DNA from: Ulota crispa
Taxonomy: Eukaryota > Streptophyta > Bryopsida > Orthotrichales > Orthotrichaceae
Reading direction: 5' to 3'
Assembly: GCA_963920765.1 (NCBI GenBank)
Contig: OY987249.1
Location: 6,926,188 to 6,990,187, forward strand
DNA: 64,000 nt
Position numbers and translations under genes: made by a program. Below, one piece after another: positions 1 through 11,097 of this stretch (within the stretch, counting starts at the first letter, position 1; each line of letters opens with the position of its first letter). The notes under the pieces are model-generated. The model was not told where the DNA came from, ran no database searches, and saw nothing but the letters and a program-made list of their open reading frames with translations.

Positions 1-402
1 GGCTTGGTTGACATTGAGGACAAGAATGAGATATAAAAAATGCAAGATCAATAAAACCCAATTGATCTCAATTTCAAACCATAACATGACAGGACTTGTA
101 ATTGAAAAACAAAGGGCAACAAACTTTTTTCAAGGCCATTGTACACTTCTTCAATGGCATTGAGGCACCCAAAATGCACCTTGCTTATATGGGGTATTGT
201 GACATTGGGAAAAGAAAAGTTGCAATTAAAATTTCCCTAATGTGAAAAGAGTGAATTTCACTATTTTTGATAGTTTTCACAATTGTCAAAGGCATTATCA
301 CATTTGCAAGCAATTCCTTGTGACAAAAAAAATGTAATGGTGTGACTACAAAACAATATTGGTGTAAAAACAAAGCATGTGACATTAGAGGGGTATAATT
401 AA
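1..402. other. AT-rich intergenic, no gene seen
   Basis: No coding stretch with recognisable domains. The longest open frames are short and of low-complexity composition. The last nine bases (394-402) are the left target-site copy of the foldback element that follows. Confidence 0.5.
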
Positions 403-727
403 GGGAAAGTTTCTTGGATACCCCTAAAGTTTGCAATACTTACATAGATATCCTTATTTTTTCAGAAATTATACAAATATCTTTGGACCAAATTTTTTAG
501 ACGTTTGTTTTGTTGTACATGTCACTTCCCTTCTTTCTTAGTGCAAATGTTACTTCTTTTTTATTTCATTACATTCCTTTCTTCAACATTGGTCATGAAG
601 AAAATACTAACATAACAAATAAATGCCCAAAAAATCATGGTCCAAGGGTATTTGTATAATTTCTGAAATAACTGAGGTATCTATATAAATATTTGCAAAC
701 TTCAGGGTTATCCATGAAATATTTCCC
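403..727. mobile_element. Foldback MITE, Mutator-like 9-bp target site
   Basis: The two ends are inverted copies of about 110 bp each, starting GGGAAAGTTTC on the left and ending ATATTTCCC on the right, around a short unique centre. The flanks are TATAATTAA (394-402) and TATAATTAG (728-736), a 9-bp direct repeat with one mismatch. Long terminal inverted repeats with a 9-bp target duplication are typical of non-autonomous Mutator-like (MULE) elements. No transposase is encoded. The GGG start and 9-bp duplication match the larger element at 14412-15048, so they may be related. Confidence 0.7.
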
Positions 728-1005
728 TATAATTAGAGAGGGATGGTGCAGATAGATGGATAGATGAATAGAACATTCGCACCAAAATCATTCATCCAAG
801 CCTTTGAGAAAGACCCTGTTCAGCATGTTTCCACCAGATTTGCCCGACCTGAAACATTACAGAGTTTCTCGTGTTTCTGGAGCTGTGGCGCCCCGTTGAA
901 TTTGCAGTAACTACAATAGAACGACGAGAGTGCTACAGAGAGATGAACACATTCAACCGTGACGATAAGCCCTAACCTCCTGCGTCCGATTTTCACAAAA
1001 ATTCT
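728..1005. other. Non-coding region upstream of the B3 gene
   Basis: GC content rises here relative to the flanking DNA, which fits a promoter or leader of the B3 gene downstream. I see no convincing TATA box or open reading frame. Confidence 0.35.
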
Positions 1006-1470
1006 GCACTAGAATAATCTCATCACGATCATTTAACATATATATTTTAATTTAAACCAGCAGAGGATTGCGATGGACACTTTGATAGTTTGATTGATCT
1101 TTGACGTTAGTAGTAGAACATTGATAAGTCGACGATTAATTTTGATTTCCATCAATTATGCAGGAAATTCAATAAATTCTGATCCTCATCCTGTCACTTC
1201 GTCTTTTCGATTACTCAAGATCTGGTGAACACTGCTGCAGAAAGAGTAAGGTACAAAGTTTTAATTCGAGCTCAGTTCTCTTGTTTTTCTTGAGGTTTTG
1301 GATAGTCGTACATGTTTGAGTTTAGCTTTTGTAAGAGTTTTGGAGTTAATTATATCTTGTGTTTTATCATTGCATCACGAATTTCATGGCGTGTCCAGTC
1401 ACAGAAATTATTCGATCAGTATTGTGTGGAAATTTGAACGAAGTGCTGGATGAATTGCAGGGGAGCGTCT
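1006..1470 (+). repeat. Tandem duplication, copy 1 (B3 5' region)
   Basis: This block is repeated directly downstream at 1471-1949 with many substitutions and small indels. Both copies carry a leader-like sequence, a TATGCAGGAA stretch and an ATG-initiated coding segment beginning MACP and containing LNEVLDELQGSV. In this copy the frame (1386-1505) runs into the start of copy 2 and stops after 39 codons, so the duplication cut off its natural continuation. Confidence 0.8.
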
Positions 1471-1949
1471 GCATTAGAATAATTTCATCACGATCAGTTA
1501 CATAAACTTAATTCGAACCAGCTAGAGGATTGCGCATTAGAATGCGATCGACACTTCGATAGTTTGATTGATCTCTGACGTAGTAGAACATTAATAAGTC
1601 GAAGATTATTTTGATCTCCATCAATTATGCAGGAATTCAATGTCGAATTCTGATCTTCATCCTGTCACTTCGACTTTGCGGTTACATTAATCAAGATTCG
1701 GTGGACACTGCTGCAGAACGAGTAAGGTAATACAAAGACTTGGTTCGAGCTCAGCATTCTTGTTTTTCTTGAGAGTTTGGATGGTCATACAATTTCGAGT
1801 GTGGCTTTTGCAAAAGTTTTGTAGTGAAACAGATCTTGTGTTTTATCATCGCATCACGAGTTTCATGGCGTGTCCAGGCACAGAAATTGTTCGATCAATA
1901 CCGTGTGGAGATTTGAACGAAGTGCTGGATGAATTGCAGGGGAGCGTCT
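1471..1949 (+). repeat. Tandem duplication, copy 2 (B3 5' region)
   Basis: Second unit of the roughly 470-bp direct duplication. Its coding segment (ATG at 1865) reads MACPGTEIVRSIPCGDLNEV onward and stays open past the repeat end to 2026. This copy keeps the original continuation, so it is the better candidate for the first exon of the B3 gene. It is also possible that both copies act as alternative first exons. Confidence 0.8.
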
Positions 1950-2026
1950 ATTTTGAAAAAAAACTGAGCGCAACAAATGCGCAACGTCCATCCTTAACCA
2001 ATCGTCACGCTCAGCTGGTGCGTTGA
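1865..2026 (+). CDS. Candidate first exon of the B3 gene
   Basis: An ATG-started frame of 53 codons, MACP...LNEVLDELQGSV..., conserved in the partial duplicate at 1386. Conservation of the peptide despite nucleotide changes suggests it is or was translated. To join the downstream B3 exons it must splice in phase 0 into the exon starting at 2415. The only phase-0 donor I see near the end is the weak CTG/GTGCGT at 2018, so the link is not demonstrated. It could instead be an upstream ORF in the leader. Confidence 0.35.
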   Translation: MACPGTEIVRSIPCGDLNEVLDELQGSVYFEKKLSATNAQRPSLTNRHAQLVR

Positions 2027-2414
2027 TTCCACGACCAATTTGCTCTCAAATTCAAATTCTCTACATGATCAAGTTGGCTCTTACAAGCTATCTGTGCAAT
2101 TTGGCATGCAAAGTGACTTTTCGATTAGGTGTAAACATTTCCGATGTTCGTATATTAGGTAAATTGGGAAAAAGAGTACATTCTGGGACTTTCACTATTT
2201 CTGTCATTATGTAAAATTCAGCATATTACAAAAAAAAATGAAAAAAGCATGCAGTTTCTTCTACGATATTGAAGTCTCAGTGATTTCCTGCAAGAATTTC
2301 AAATAATTTTCAAGTTTGAGCTATAGCTATGTATGTAAGATTAAGGTGGAGTACAAAATGGTACTTCCGTTTTTCCCAATTGATATAATATGGTGTTCTG
2401 TGGATTTCGTGCAG

Positions 2415-3727
2415 TCTATGCCCAAACGATTCGTCGTTGAACATGGAAACAAGTTTCGAAGGGCAGTGGAGTTGCGATCAGACCTCAGCGGCAACAAACC
2501 ATGGCCACAGCGGCTTTCCTTTTGCACTTCGAGGATTACGCCAGAAGTAATCTTTGCTGGTGCGCGATGGGAAAGGTTTGTGACCGCTCATGACCTCGTC
2601 CAAGGCGACAACCTCATCTTCTCCCTGACGGCCATGTCCCAGTTTCAAGTCTACGTGTTCGATGCATTTGGAAATCCCAAAGGACCTCAAACGCTACACA
2701 TGCCAATGAAATGGTCAGAAGCGATCAAACGGCCTCACGAGCGTCTTGCACTTGGCAAATCTGTGAAAAAAACGAGTGAAACCGCGATCTGTACAAGAAA
2801 CAAGGTAAAGTTTGAATTTGAGGACTTTGCTGGCTGTGATTCAATGATACTGCTAGCTAAACCTTATCTTTTGATAACATATTTTCAAAGTTTATAAGTT
2901 TCTAACTTCTTTGTTGTAAAGAATAAGCTTCTCCAATCGCTAGATTTAGCTCATTCATATGTTTCTTGTCATATGGTGCAGCAGAATTTTCTCTTAAATG
3001 GCGGTATACCATGCCTTCCAAGCTTCTCAAGGACACTGGAAGCCATCAACGTTCACCGTCTGGTGAGCTCCGAGGAAAACTCTGATTTGTGCTTCACCTG
3101 CAACATAAGAAAAGCATAATTGGCATGCTCAAAGAAGAATTGTCTAGGTCAAAAAAAGTAGATCGAAAAGCTGTCGAAATACTGATGTTATTTTTTATTA
3201 GAAACTTCATTTTATTCATATGATTGACTCAAGTAGATTGATGTTGTCTGTGAAGTAACGAGATTTTAGTTGTCTAGGTCAGAAATTTTCTGATCCAGTA
3301 TTTGACGTATACTTTTGAGTTAAATCTTTAGATACTACTCCGTAAATGCTTGTGCAACACTGATCTGTGAATGTAGGAAATTCCTAAACGCTTCGTGGCA
3401 GCATACGGGAGTCAGCTGCATGATCCTGTTCAACTTCAAGGAATTTATGACGAATCTCCAACACTGAACAATGTCCGATGCTTTTCCTACATATCCGAGG
3501 GACGTGACAGGATCCTACTGAAATGGGAAGATTTCGTGAGGAAGAACAAGCTTTGCGTTGGGCAAGAACTTCTTTTCACGCTCACTGCTGATTCATGCTT
3601 CACAGTTAGAGAGCAGATCTCTTGGAGCCCTCAAACCGGCTTGAATCTGTGTTCTCATGTATCAATGTCAGTCCAAAAATCAGGTGCTCAATCGTTGTCA
3701 ACTGGTTGTGCTCAATCAAAGAAGTAG
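2415..3727 (+). CDS. B3-domain transcription factor, two B3 domains
   Basis: A plant-specific B3 DNA-binding protein, probably nuclear and REM-like. Three exons fit with phase-0 junctions: 2415-2804, 2982-3062 and 3377-3727, giving at least 273 residues plus an unresolved N-terminus. B3 domain 1 is at residues 2-83, with MPKRFVVEHG, WERFVTAHDLVQGDNLIFSL and a closing VYVFD strand. A 75-residue linker follows. B3 domain 2 is at about 158-237, beginning EIPKRFVAAYG and containing LLKWEDFVRKNKLCVGQELL. The WxxF...L..G..L.F core is the B3 family signature. The acceptors at 2414, 2981 and 3376 and the donors at 2805 and 3063 are canonical. The start lies in an upstream exon, perhaps at 1865; ATG 2418 is a fallback. 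Family members usually bind DNA in development, but no target can be read here. Confidence 0.8.
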
Positions 3728-4119
3728 CTCCATCGGACAGAAGCTTTGAAGACCAATGCAATCCAACCTAGATCTCAAACAGGAATATGGCTGTATTTTT
3801 GTCAAAACGGTTGAATTTTGACCGCCAATTGTTTTGATGGTTAAAACTCTGAAGTCTAGTACTTTCAAGTGCTTAGATGGATGTTCAGATTGTCAGCTGA
3901 AACATTTAACTTTGAGACCTAAGATCTGTATAGATATGAGGTTCAACTTGGCTCCAGGTTTGCTTTAAGGATCTCAGATACAGCTCCAGTTTTTTTTGGG
4001 CGACTCTGAAGAGGTTCGGAACATCAAAACTCAACCTTTACCGTTCCTGCCAATTTCGTGAAATTAGACTGTATTTTAACATATATGGGGTTTAATAGAC
4101 TCGATCTATCTTGTGATTT
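3728..4119. other. 3' flank of the B3 gene
   Basis: Non-coding sequence after the TAG at 3725-3727, presumably the 3' UTR and then spacer up to the TTAA-flanked element. I picked out no polyadenylation signal with confidence. Confidence 0.4.
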
Positions 4120-4123
4120 TTAA

Positions 4124-5046
4124 CCCTAAAGGACCATTGTCCATTCAGGGGACAAATGAGATTTTGTTCAGGTACCTACGGTCTTAAATTTTGTCTTGAT
4201 TTTTTGAAATTTTTCTAGAAGATAGGAAAACACATTAGCTTTTGGGGAATATAATTTTTATTACAATCAATGTCAAGGAGCAAAAGTTATGTCCAAATAA
4301 GCAAAAATTTGGGGGTCTAGGCAGCAAAAAAAATTTACAAAAACTTGATTTTTTTTTAAAAATTCTTGTCCCTTGTAGATTATATCTTCATGTACATCTT
4401 AAGCATTGATTCATTCCATTTGGACTAGTTATGAGAAAGTTATGGACAATCTTGTTTTTTGGGCACCTCAAGCATCCTCTTGAAAAAAATAACTTATAAA
4501 CTCCATCTTTGAATGCAAATTTAACTTTTTTGCAAAAAACACTATTGGAAAGGGTAAAGATTGCCTGCTAGAACAATCTCACCATTGGGATTATTGTGTT
4601 TCAATTCCATTGCAAGGTTACTAACAATGTAAGATTTTGATCAATCTCATACCTTCTTTTATTTAATGTTTTTTTTAAGAATGAAAATTAAGTCTTTTTT
4701 ATTTTGGTTTTTTGCCAAAGATTCTCAACTCAATTCCCCTCCATAAAAAAATAAACCTCAAAACTTGATGGTGCAAAAAATTTAAGTTAAAAAAGTTCAA
4801 AGTCAAATAATCTATTTGTGCAAGGTACAAAAAAAGCTTGTTCTTTACACTTTAAATGAAAGTATCTTGCAATCGGTGTGGTCAAAGTTTTTAAGTTTTA
4901 AATGACACATTCTCATACAAGTCTAGTACAGGATCCTATGGTTAGATATGCAAAAAGACCAAGTTTCAAACTTTTTTACTCTTTGCCACAGAAGTGGCAG
5001 TTTTGAGTGTCTTTTTGACAAAATAAAGGCCATGATTCTTTAGGGG
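4124..5046. mobile_element. TTAA-flanked non-autonomous element
   Basis: The ends are inverted: CCCTAAAGGACCA on the left and TTCTTTAGGGG on the right, with TTAA on both sides (4120-4123 and 5047-5050). The interior (923 bp) is AT-rich with no long open frame. It shares patches with the elements at 9249-10323 and 46919-47826, for example around the GAAAGTTATG stretch. A TTAA target with CCC...GGG ends is the hallmark of piggyBac-type transposition. No transposase is present, so the assignment rests on the ends alone. Confidence 0.6.
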
Positions 5047-5050
5047 TTAA

Positions 5051-6949
5051 TATTTTGTGCTTGTGGCCAGAGTTGTCAGCTTGAACTGCACTCCAGAGGT
5101 AGGATTTCCTCCCCAATTAAGTCTATAGAGTTCGTCATCTGATTTTGTTGTGGACATTGTTTCTTTTATCTTGAGAAGGGTCAATTCCAAATGCAATTGG
5201 AGTTGTAAGATACAATTGAATATCAATACTTGGGGTAATAAAATAATTGAGTTTAATTTTTGGAATTTACTAGCAGAGAAGTCATGATTATTATAGTTTG
5301 ATAGAACTAGAAACTAGAGCTCTACCAATTCTAATTTTACAAGCTTGTGAACCTTTGGAGGATCAAAGGTTTATGCCAAAAGAACTAAATTGATTGATCA
5401 TATTACAAAATTTTTGTTTCAGATGGGGCAAAATTCATAGTGTCGTCCAAAATTGATCTCAGGTCTGGATGTTTGAACTTTGAATACCTGACAAATGTGA
5501 TTACGTGCATTGGAATTTTTCCAGCTCCAATTCTATTTGGAGTTGAGATTCTAAGAAAGTTTTTAATACATGTCAATGCATTTGTGTGCACAAATCCTTT
5601 GTCAATAGTCAATTTGATACTTGATCAATATTGAACCACCCATGAGAAGCACAAGAGTGTGAGAAACACTATATTTGTTAATTTAAGAAAATAATGTAAT
5701 TTTGAGGCTTTGGGGTTTTATGTTTTGAAAGATCTGTAGTGATTTATAGTGAATTTTAAGATTATTTCTTCAAGACCTTACATCAATGGTGAAATAACTT
5801 GAAGGAATTATCAAAAATTCTTTAAAATCACCAAAATTTTCTCACAAATGCAAAATTTTAATATTCCCAAAATTGATTTTGGGAAAGACTTTTTCTCATA
5901 TTTACAAGTATTGTATTGAGAGCTACTATGTAAAAGATTTAAAAAGAACGTCCCCTAATACTTGCAAATAAGTTTGATGTACGTTATTTGTAGCTTGTGT
6001 GCAATTATTTCCTTTATTTAGGCTTTACTCCTCTTGTGCTTCAAGGTTCAAAAATGCATCATCAAAGCATGAGAATCAATAGTTCATTTTCCAAATGTTG
6101 CATACAACATTTTTGTACCAGTATGCAATGATAAAAAGCAAGATGATACAACACAGCAAGCATATAGTCATGTATTACATCTTTACTCTTAAGGCAATTA
6201 ATGGGTTGTATGGAGATTTGCAATGTTTCAACTAGAATAACAATTTGATCCTTTATCTCATACCTTACCAAGTACGTATAATAAGAGATACTTCAAACAA
6301 AAACAAGCTCAATATTTAAAACAAATCATTTAATTTAATTGTAGCAAAAACTGCGCATGAGAAAATACTGAAGTATTAAGATTTAACAATGAGGCTAAAT
6401 GATATATATAAACAACCCTGCATTTCTATTGTTGATTACTTTTGTACCATGATTGACAACTCAAGTTCAATAATTGTGAGGATTAGGATGTTCTTGTTAA
6501 GAGCAGTACTTCTAATCACCGCCATTTCCTTTGTGGATGTCAATGTTCCTTACAATAAACCTTAGTTGAAGAATTCTCATGATTTGAATACAATGAGTGT
6601 ACACTCAAAACCAAAAAGGATTGTCATACAAAGAAATAGCAAGATTTAAGTGTGAAAATTGTGTATACACTTCATAAGAACATGTTTCCATTGCAAAACA
6701 ATTGACTAGCAATAGGCCAAAAACAATGAACAAAATTGAGAAACAAAACAAGGTACAAGAAATAGACAATGAAAGCGTGCATACTACAGCAATCGCAAAG
6801 ATGGTAAATGCAACTAGTGTAAGAGATGCCTTGAATGTGTTGATTTTCTTCATTCATAGAAGGAGAATACCTATGTCTTCCTTTTTCAAATGTGAAGGCG
6901 CATTTAAAGTATGCTAGATTTACCTTAAACAAAACAACAATGATGGAGT
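5051..6949. other. AT-rich intergenic, nothing recognised
   Basis: About 1.9 kb with only short, low-complexity open frames on either strand. No domains, structured repeats or RNA genes were recognised. Confidence 0.45.
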
Positions 6950-6953
6950 TTAA

Positions 6954-8215
6954 CCCCTAAAGGCCCAAGTGTCTGTTCAATAGCCACTTGAGAACTTGGG
7001 TAGGGTCATATGGAGTTAATTTTTATTGGATCATTGGATGTTCTCAAAATTGTTATTCAAGGTGTAATTATATATCCCCCAAGTGGAAATATAAATTTTT
7101 CCTCAATTGGATGCTCAATTCAAAAGTTATGCTACCCAAAAGAATTTGTGCAATTTGGGCATTTTTGAAGAATCTTATGCTAAAACTCTCATCATCTTTT
7201 GAAATTTGGCAAGTATGCAACTAAAAAGACATGGTGTACAATTGTCAAAAAACTAAACAAACTAAGGTTTTACATCACATACTAGGAGTCAAACTTTATT
7301 AACTATGTTTGGGTAGTTTCAAGAAAACATGTTTTCCTCTAACTTCAAGGCATGTTATCTTTCAATCTATAAATTCAAAGCTCTTGATATTTATTTTCAA
7401 ACATTCCAAATGTTTATCTCCAACTTTTTTCCATTCCAACTTTAAATAAAAGATTTCATCATTGCACAAGAAATCATGAAAGAATGACTAATATATTGCC
7501 AGTTTACTTAACCTCCTTAAGGTAGGAGCACCAATAAGCATCAGTTTATGGGTTTTGAACATGATGAGTATTAATAAACATCTAGAAAATGATAGGATCC
7601 TATTAGCAACAAAAAAACTAATGAATTTGCACTTAAAAATGTATTATTTGGATATTGTGAGAATAAATTGTGAATTTTTAAAGAGCAAACTACCATTGCA
7701 CTCATAACCAACACTAAGGCTTCATGTTCACATGTTGTACATCCTTGTAATTACATCTACTCATTTCCAAAAAAATTCCAATATTTTAGAGGTGACGGTT
7801 ATGGGGACACCAACACATATGGGTGCTCCTACCTTATACTGCAAGGCAATTTAGAGTAAGCTAGATTCATAATTTGCTCTTAAAACTTTTCATGAGTGTA
7901 TCTAACAAGATTTAGATATTAGTGCAAAAAAAAATTCATGCCAACCAAAAATTTGACTCAAAAGAGGCTCAAAATCTGCTAACCCATTTGGGCAGGGACA
8001 AAAAAAACTTATTTATAAATTTTGAATGCTATAATCTTTCAATCCTTGTGGTCAAATGGGCTGAAATTCATTGCACTCAATACTAAAATATTTCACTACA
8101 AATTTCTATGGTTAAAGTTTCAAAAATAATTTTCAAATTAAAATTCACATCAACATTTTGAAAAAACACAAATTTTGGTAGTTTCTAGTGAAAATACCCC
8201 TTGGGCCATTAGGGG
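6954..8215. mobile_element. TTAA-flanked element carrying a nested MITE
   Basis: The left end is CCCCTAAAGGCCCAAG after TTAA (6950-6953). The right end is CTTGGGCCATTAGGGG followed by TTGA (8216-8219), one base off TTAA. The inverted match extends over about 16 bp. At 1262 bp it is the longest of its kind here, because a 313-bp MITE (7521-7833) has inserted into it. Without that insert the element is about 0.95 kb, close to its relatives. Confidence 0.65.
7521..7833 (+). mobile_element. GGTAGGAGCACC MITE, copy 1
   Basis: A 313-bp element with inverted ends GGTAGGAGCACC and GGTGCTCCTACC, inside the larger TTAA element. It is TTAA on the left and TTAT on the right, so the target site is either TTAA or a TAA/TTA triplet. 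The interior, including the GGGTTTTGAACATGATGA segment, is closely matched at 15088-15400 (inverted) and 36314-36624 (direct). No coding capacity. Confidence 0.75.
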
Positions 8216-8219
8216 TTGA

Positions 8220-9244
8220 GTTATCTTTTGGTCAAGAGAGAAATTAACCAATATTTTATTGGATTGATTGGCTTGAAGCTGAACACAAGAAGAGGAGCGT
8301 TCAATGAAAGTTGTCAATTAGATAATAAAATGTGGTGGTAAAAGACTTGTAGTTTGGAGGTGCAGGTGTATTCATGAACCTAGATTGATAAGCAAGGTAG
8401 AGGTATTCCTAAATATGCAATTTGGCTAATAAATCATTTTGGAGAAAAACATTCGCATGACAATCTTGATGTATAATTTTGGTCCTTTTAGTCTCAAGTT
8501 TTAGCAAATTATACTCTTATGCACAAATCAAAAGATTTTCAAAGATTTTTTTTTCAAGACACCACTCTACTTTTCTACCTTGACTAAATCAAATGTAAAA
8601 TTTAAACTCTATGGTCAATTTTGGCGGCCTCTTCGTATTTTGGTAACTAATAATATTCCAAGAACATAATTCAATATTACCTCAACCTATTGCATTAACC
8701 CAATTGAAAAGCGCTTGTTATCTAGGTTCTTGTGACCGAGATTGTGACATGTTAAAAAATGCTCATACTTAAAAATACTCATGTTCCCAATACGACATTA
8801 TTGTCAAATTCTCCATTCGTATTGTCCTTGCAACTGAGATTTTGGACTCAAAAATATTATTATTTACGAGCACTTCAATTACATCAAATGCTTTGGACAA
8901 ACATTTCGAAACTTTGAATGCATTGATCCCGGGGGCTTGGAAACCTCCCCGAACGCTGGAATCTTTATTTAAGAAAATTGCAATGAGTGCAAAAGCATTA
9001 CGAATATGACACGTGGAAATAACTCATCACCGGCGGAGCAATTTCGTGGCTCTTGTGTAACTTAGCTTAACATCGATTGAACCCTTTCCTCCAAGTCGGG
9101 AGGGGTCTCTCATTCGTGGCAGTTCTCCTTTTAATTGTGTCGGGCTGACGTGGCGCATTGTTATTGGGAAAGTCCGTACTAATGAGTAATAATCTATTGT
9201 CAACCTGAGAGCCATTGGATTTCTAACCGCATGTTTCTTATTGA
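8220..9244. other. AT-rich intergenic, nothing recognised
   Basis: About 1 kb with no recognised gene. A somewhat GC-richer patch near 9000-9240 contains only short frames without domains. Confidence 0.45.
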
Positions 9245-9248
9245 TTAA

Positions 9249-10323
9249 CCCCTAGCACTAAGCTCAAATTTCCACCAAAACCGCTCCAAAACTGCCACTC
9301 CTAGCACAAGTATCAAATTTTAGTAAAAAATACTTTTTTTGATAAATGTAGCCATAAGATATTGTATTACACTAGTATCAAAAGATGTAGAAAGAAGTTC
9401 AGAAATTTTCACCATGTAAATTGTAAGATATTTGAGTTTGAATTGACAAAAAGTCATTTTTTGTCTCGGCAAAAATCCGGGCAGCTACACTTCACAAGGT
9501 CATATTTGTATGAAAAAAAATCCAAAATGGTTGTAATTTTTTGGATTTGTTCTTCAAAGCAATTTTGATACACACTTGAAAGTTTTCAAATCATTTGGAA
9601 TTGTAAACCACATGGAAAAAAAATAGTAAGTAAAAAAAAGTAGAGAATGATTCAAAACACAAAATTGTTAAGAACTTAATTATAGAAATGAAAAATTCCA
9701 ATCCCAATGGTTGTAGTGTTGTGATAAACAATCTACATCATCAAGTTTTGTTTTTATTCTAAAATATTAAAATTTACTGTAAGTAAATTAATGGAATTCA
9801 AAGTTTTCTAGAGTAGAGAATCCATAGTTGCCTGCAAACAAAATCTCCTCATAAATTTCATCTCATTGATAAAAATGGAATAATTCAAAGCTTCCCAAGT
9901 ACATAAAAATCCAAAGAACCAATTTTAAAAAACAAAATTCAAAAAATGGAATTTTTATAGAAGTTTTTTGACTGCTCTTTGAGAAAAGAAAACTACATAT
10001 TATGCAATAACACTACAAAAGAAACTATTCAAAATGACAAAAATATGTCCATATCAGCATGGCTAAATTTGCAGAAATTGTCCAATTTGATAGTCTTTTT
10101 GTCATTTTGGACACATTTAGTCAATTTGGACATGTCAATTAGGACACAATTTCTTGTATAACTTTTGAACCATGAAGTCAAAAGTTATGAAAATTGTTGA
10201 GCCTTAAAGCTACTCCTTAGACACATCATGTGTGAAAATTTCAAACAAAAATGAAAACCCCATTGGTAATGAGCTACCCAAAATTGCTATATTACCAAAA
10301 AAAGGTGTTTAGGGCTTTAGGGG
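9249..10323. mobile_element. TTAA-flanked non-autonomous element
   Basis: Bounded by TTAA at 9245-9248 and 10324-10327. The ends are CCCCTAGCACTAAG and GGGCTTTAGGGG. The 1075-bp interior shares segments with the element at 46919-47826 in the opposite orientation, for example the TTTTACTTACTAATTTTTTC-like stretch. No transposase frame. Confidence 0.6.
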
Positions 10324-10327
10324 TTAA

Positions 10328-10872
10328 CGCTACAAAGGGTTATGCCTCACCGCATTGTGGCTCAATTGGTTATAAAATACTCCGTACATAACTAGCTCAA
10401 GTGATTGAAATATTGCTAAATATGACTCAGGGAGTGCACTGTATAGTCTTTGTAGGTAACGTGCGTGCAAGGTCCTGTAAGAGGGGGGCTATGTAAGTAA
10501 ATTATTTGGATTTTCATAGGGCTATCTTTACCTAAATTTCTAAACTAAAGGCATTTTATATACCCAATACTTCATTTTTTTTAAATCATGTTTTTTTGTA
10601 TTGTATGTTTACTATAAATACATAAGGACATGTGAACAAATTTATCCACTAGTTGTAGAATCAATGACATTCATTGTTAGGGTATAGGCATGCAAAAATT
10701 GAACCCTGCACTTACAGTGACTTATGGCTTGCACTTGTAAACACAGAGTTCCCTTGATTCATCATGAACTCATTTACAACACTTGTCAATTAGCCATTGA
10801 GCAATGTGGCTAAGAAGTAACCTAAATGTACTAATTGTGCCTACATAGGAAGATAACATCAACTAAGGTAGG
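10328..10872. other. AT-rich intergenic, nothing recognised
   Basis: Short spacer between a TTAA-flanked element and a long hairpin. No gene or repeat recognised. Confidence 0.4.
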
Positions 10873-11097
10873 AGGCTCTAATTTGGTCTAGGGCTCTAAT
10901 TTGGTTCAACTCTAGGAAGGGCTCACATGTTACTTCAAATATCTATTCTTGTCATTGATGAGTTAGGTAGGCTTAGCAAATTAGGTTAACTTGCTAAGCC
11001 CACCTAACTCATCAATGACAGTAATGGATATTTGAAGTAACATGTCAGCCCTTCCTAGAGCTGAATCAAATTAGAACCCTAGACCAAATTAGAGCCT
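10873..11097. repeat. Long hairpin, two ~107-bp arms
   Basis: The left arm (10873-10979) and right arm (about 10991-11097) are inverted copies with only a few mismatches, separated by an 11-bp loop. The ends read AGGCTCTAATTTGGTC and GACCAAATTAGAGCCT. Transcribed RNA would form a nearly perfect stem. It could be a foldback MITE or a young small-RNA precursor. I found no target-site duplication. Confidence 0.75.
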
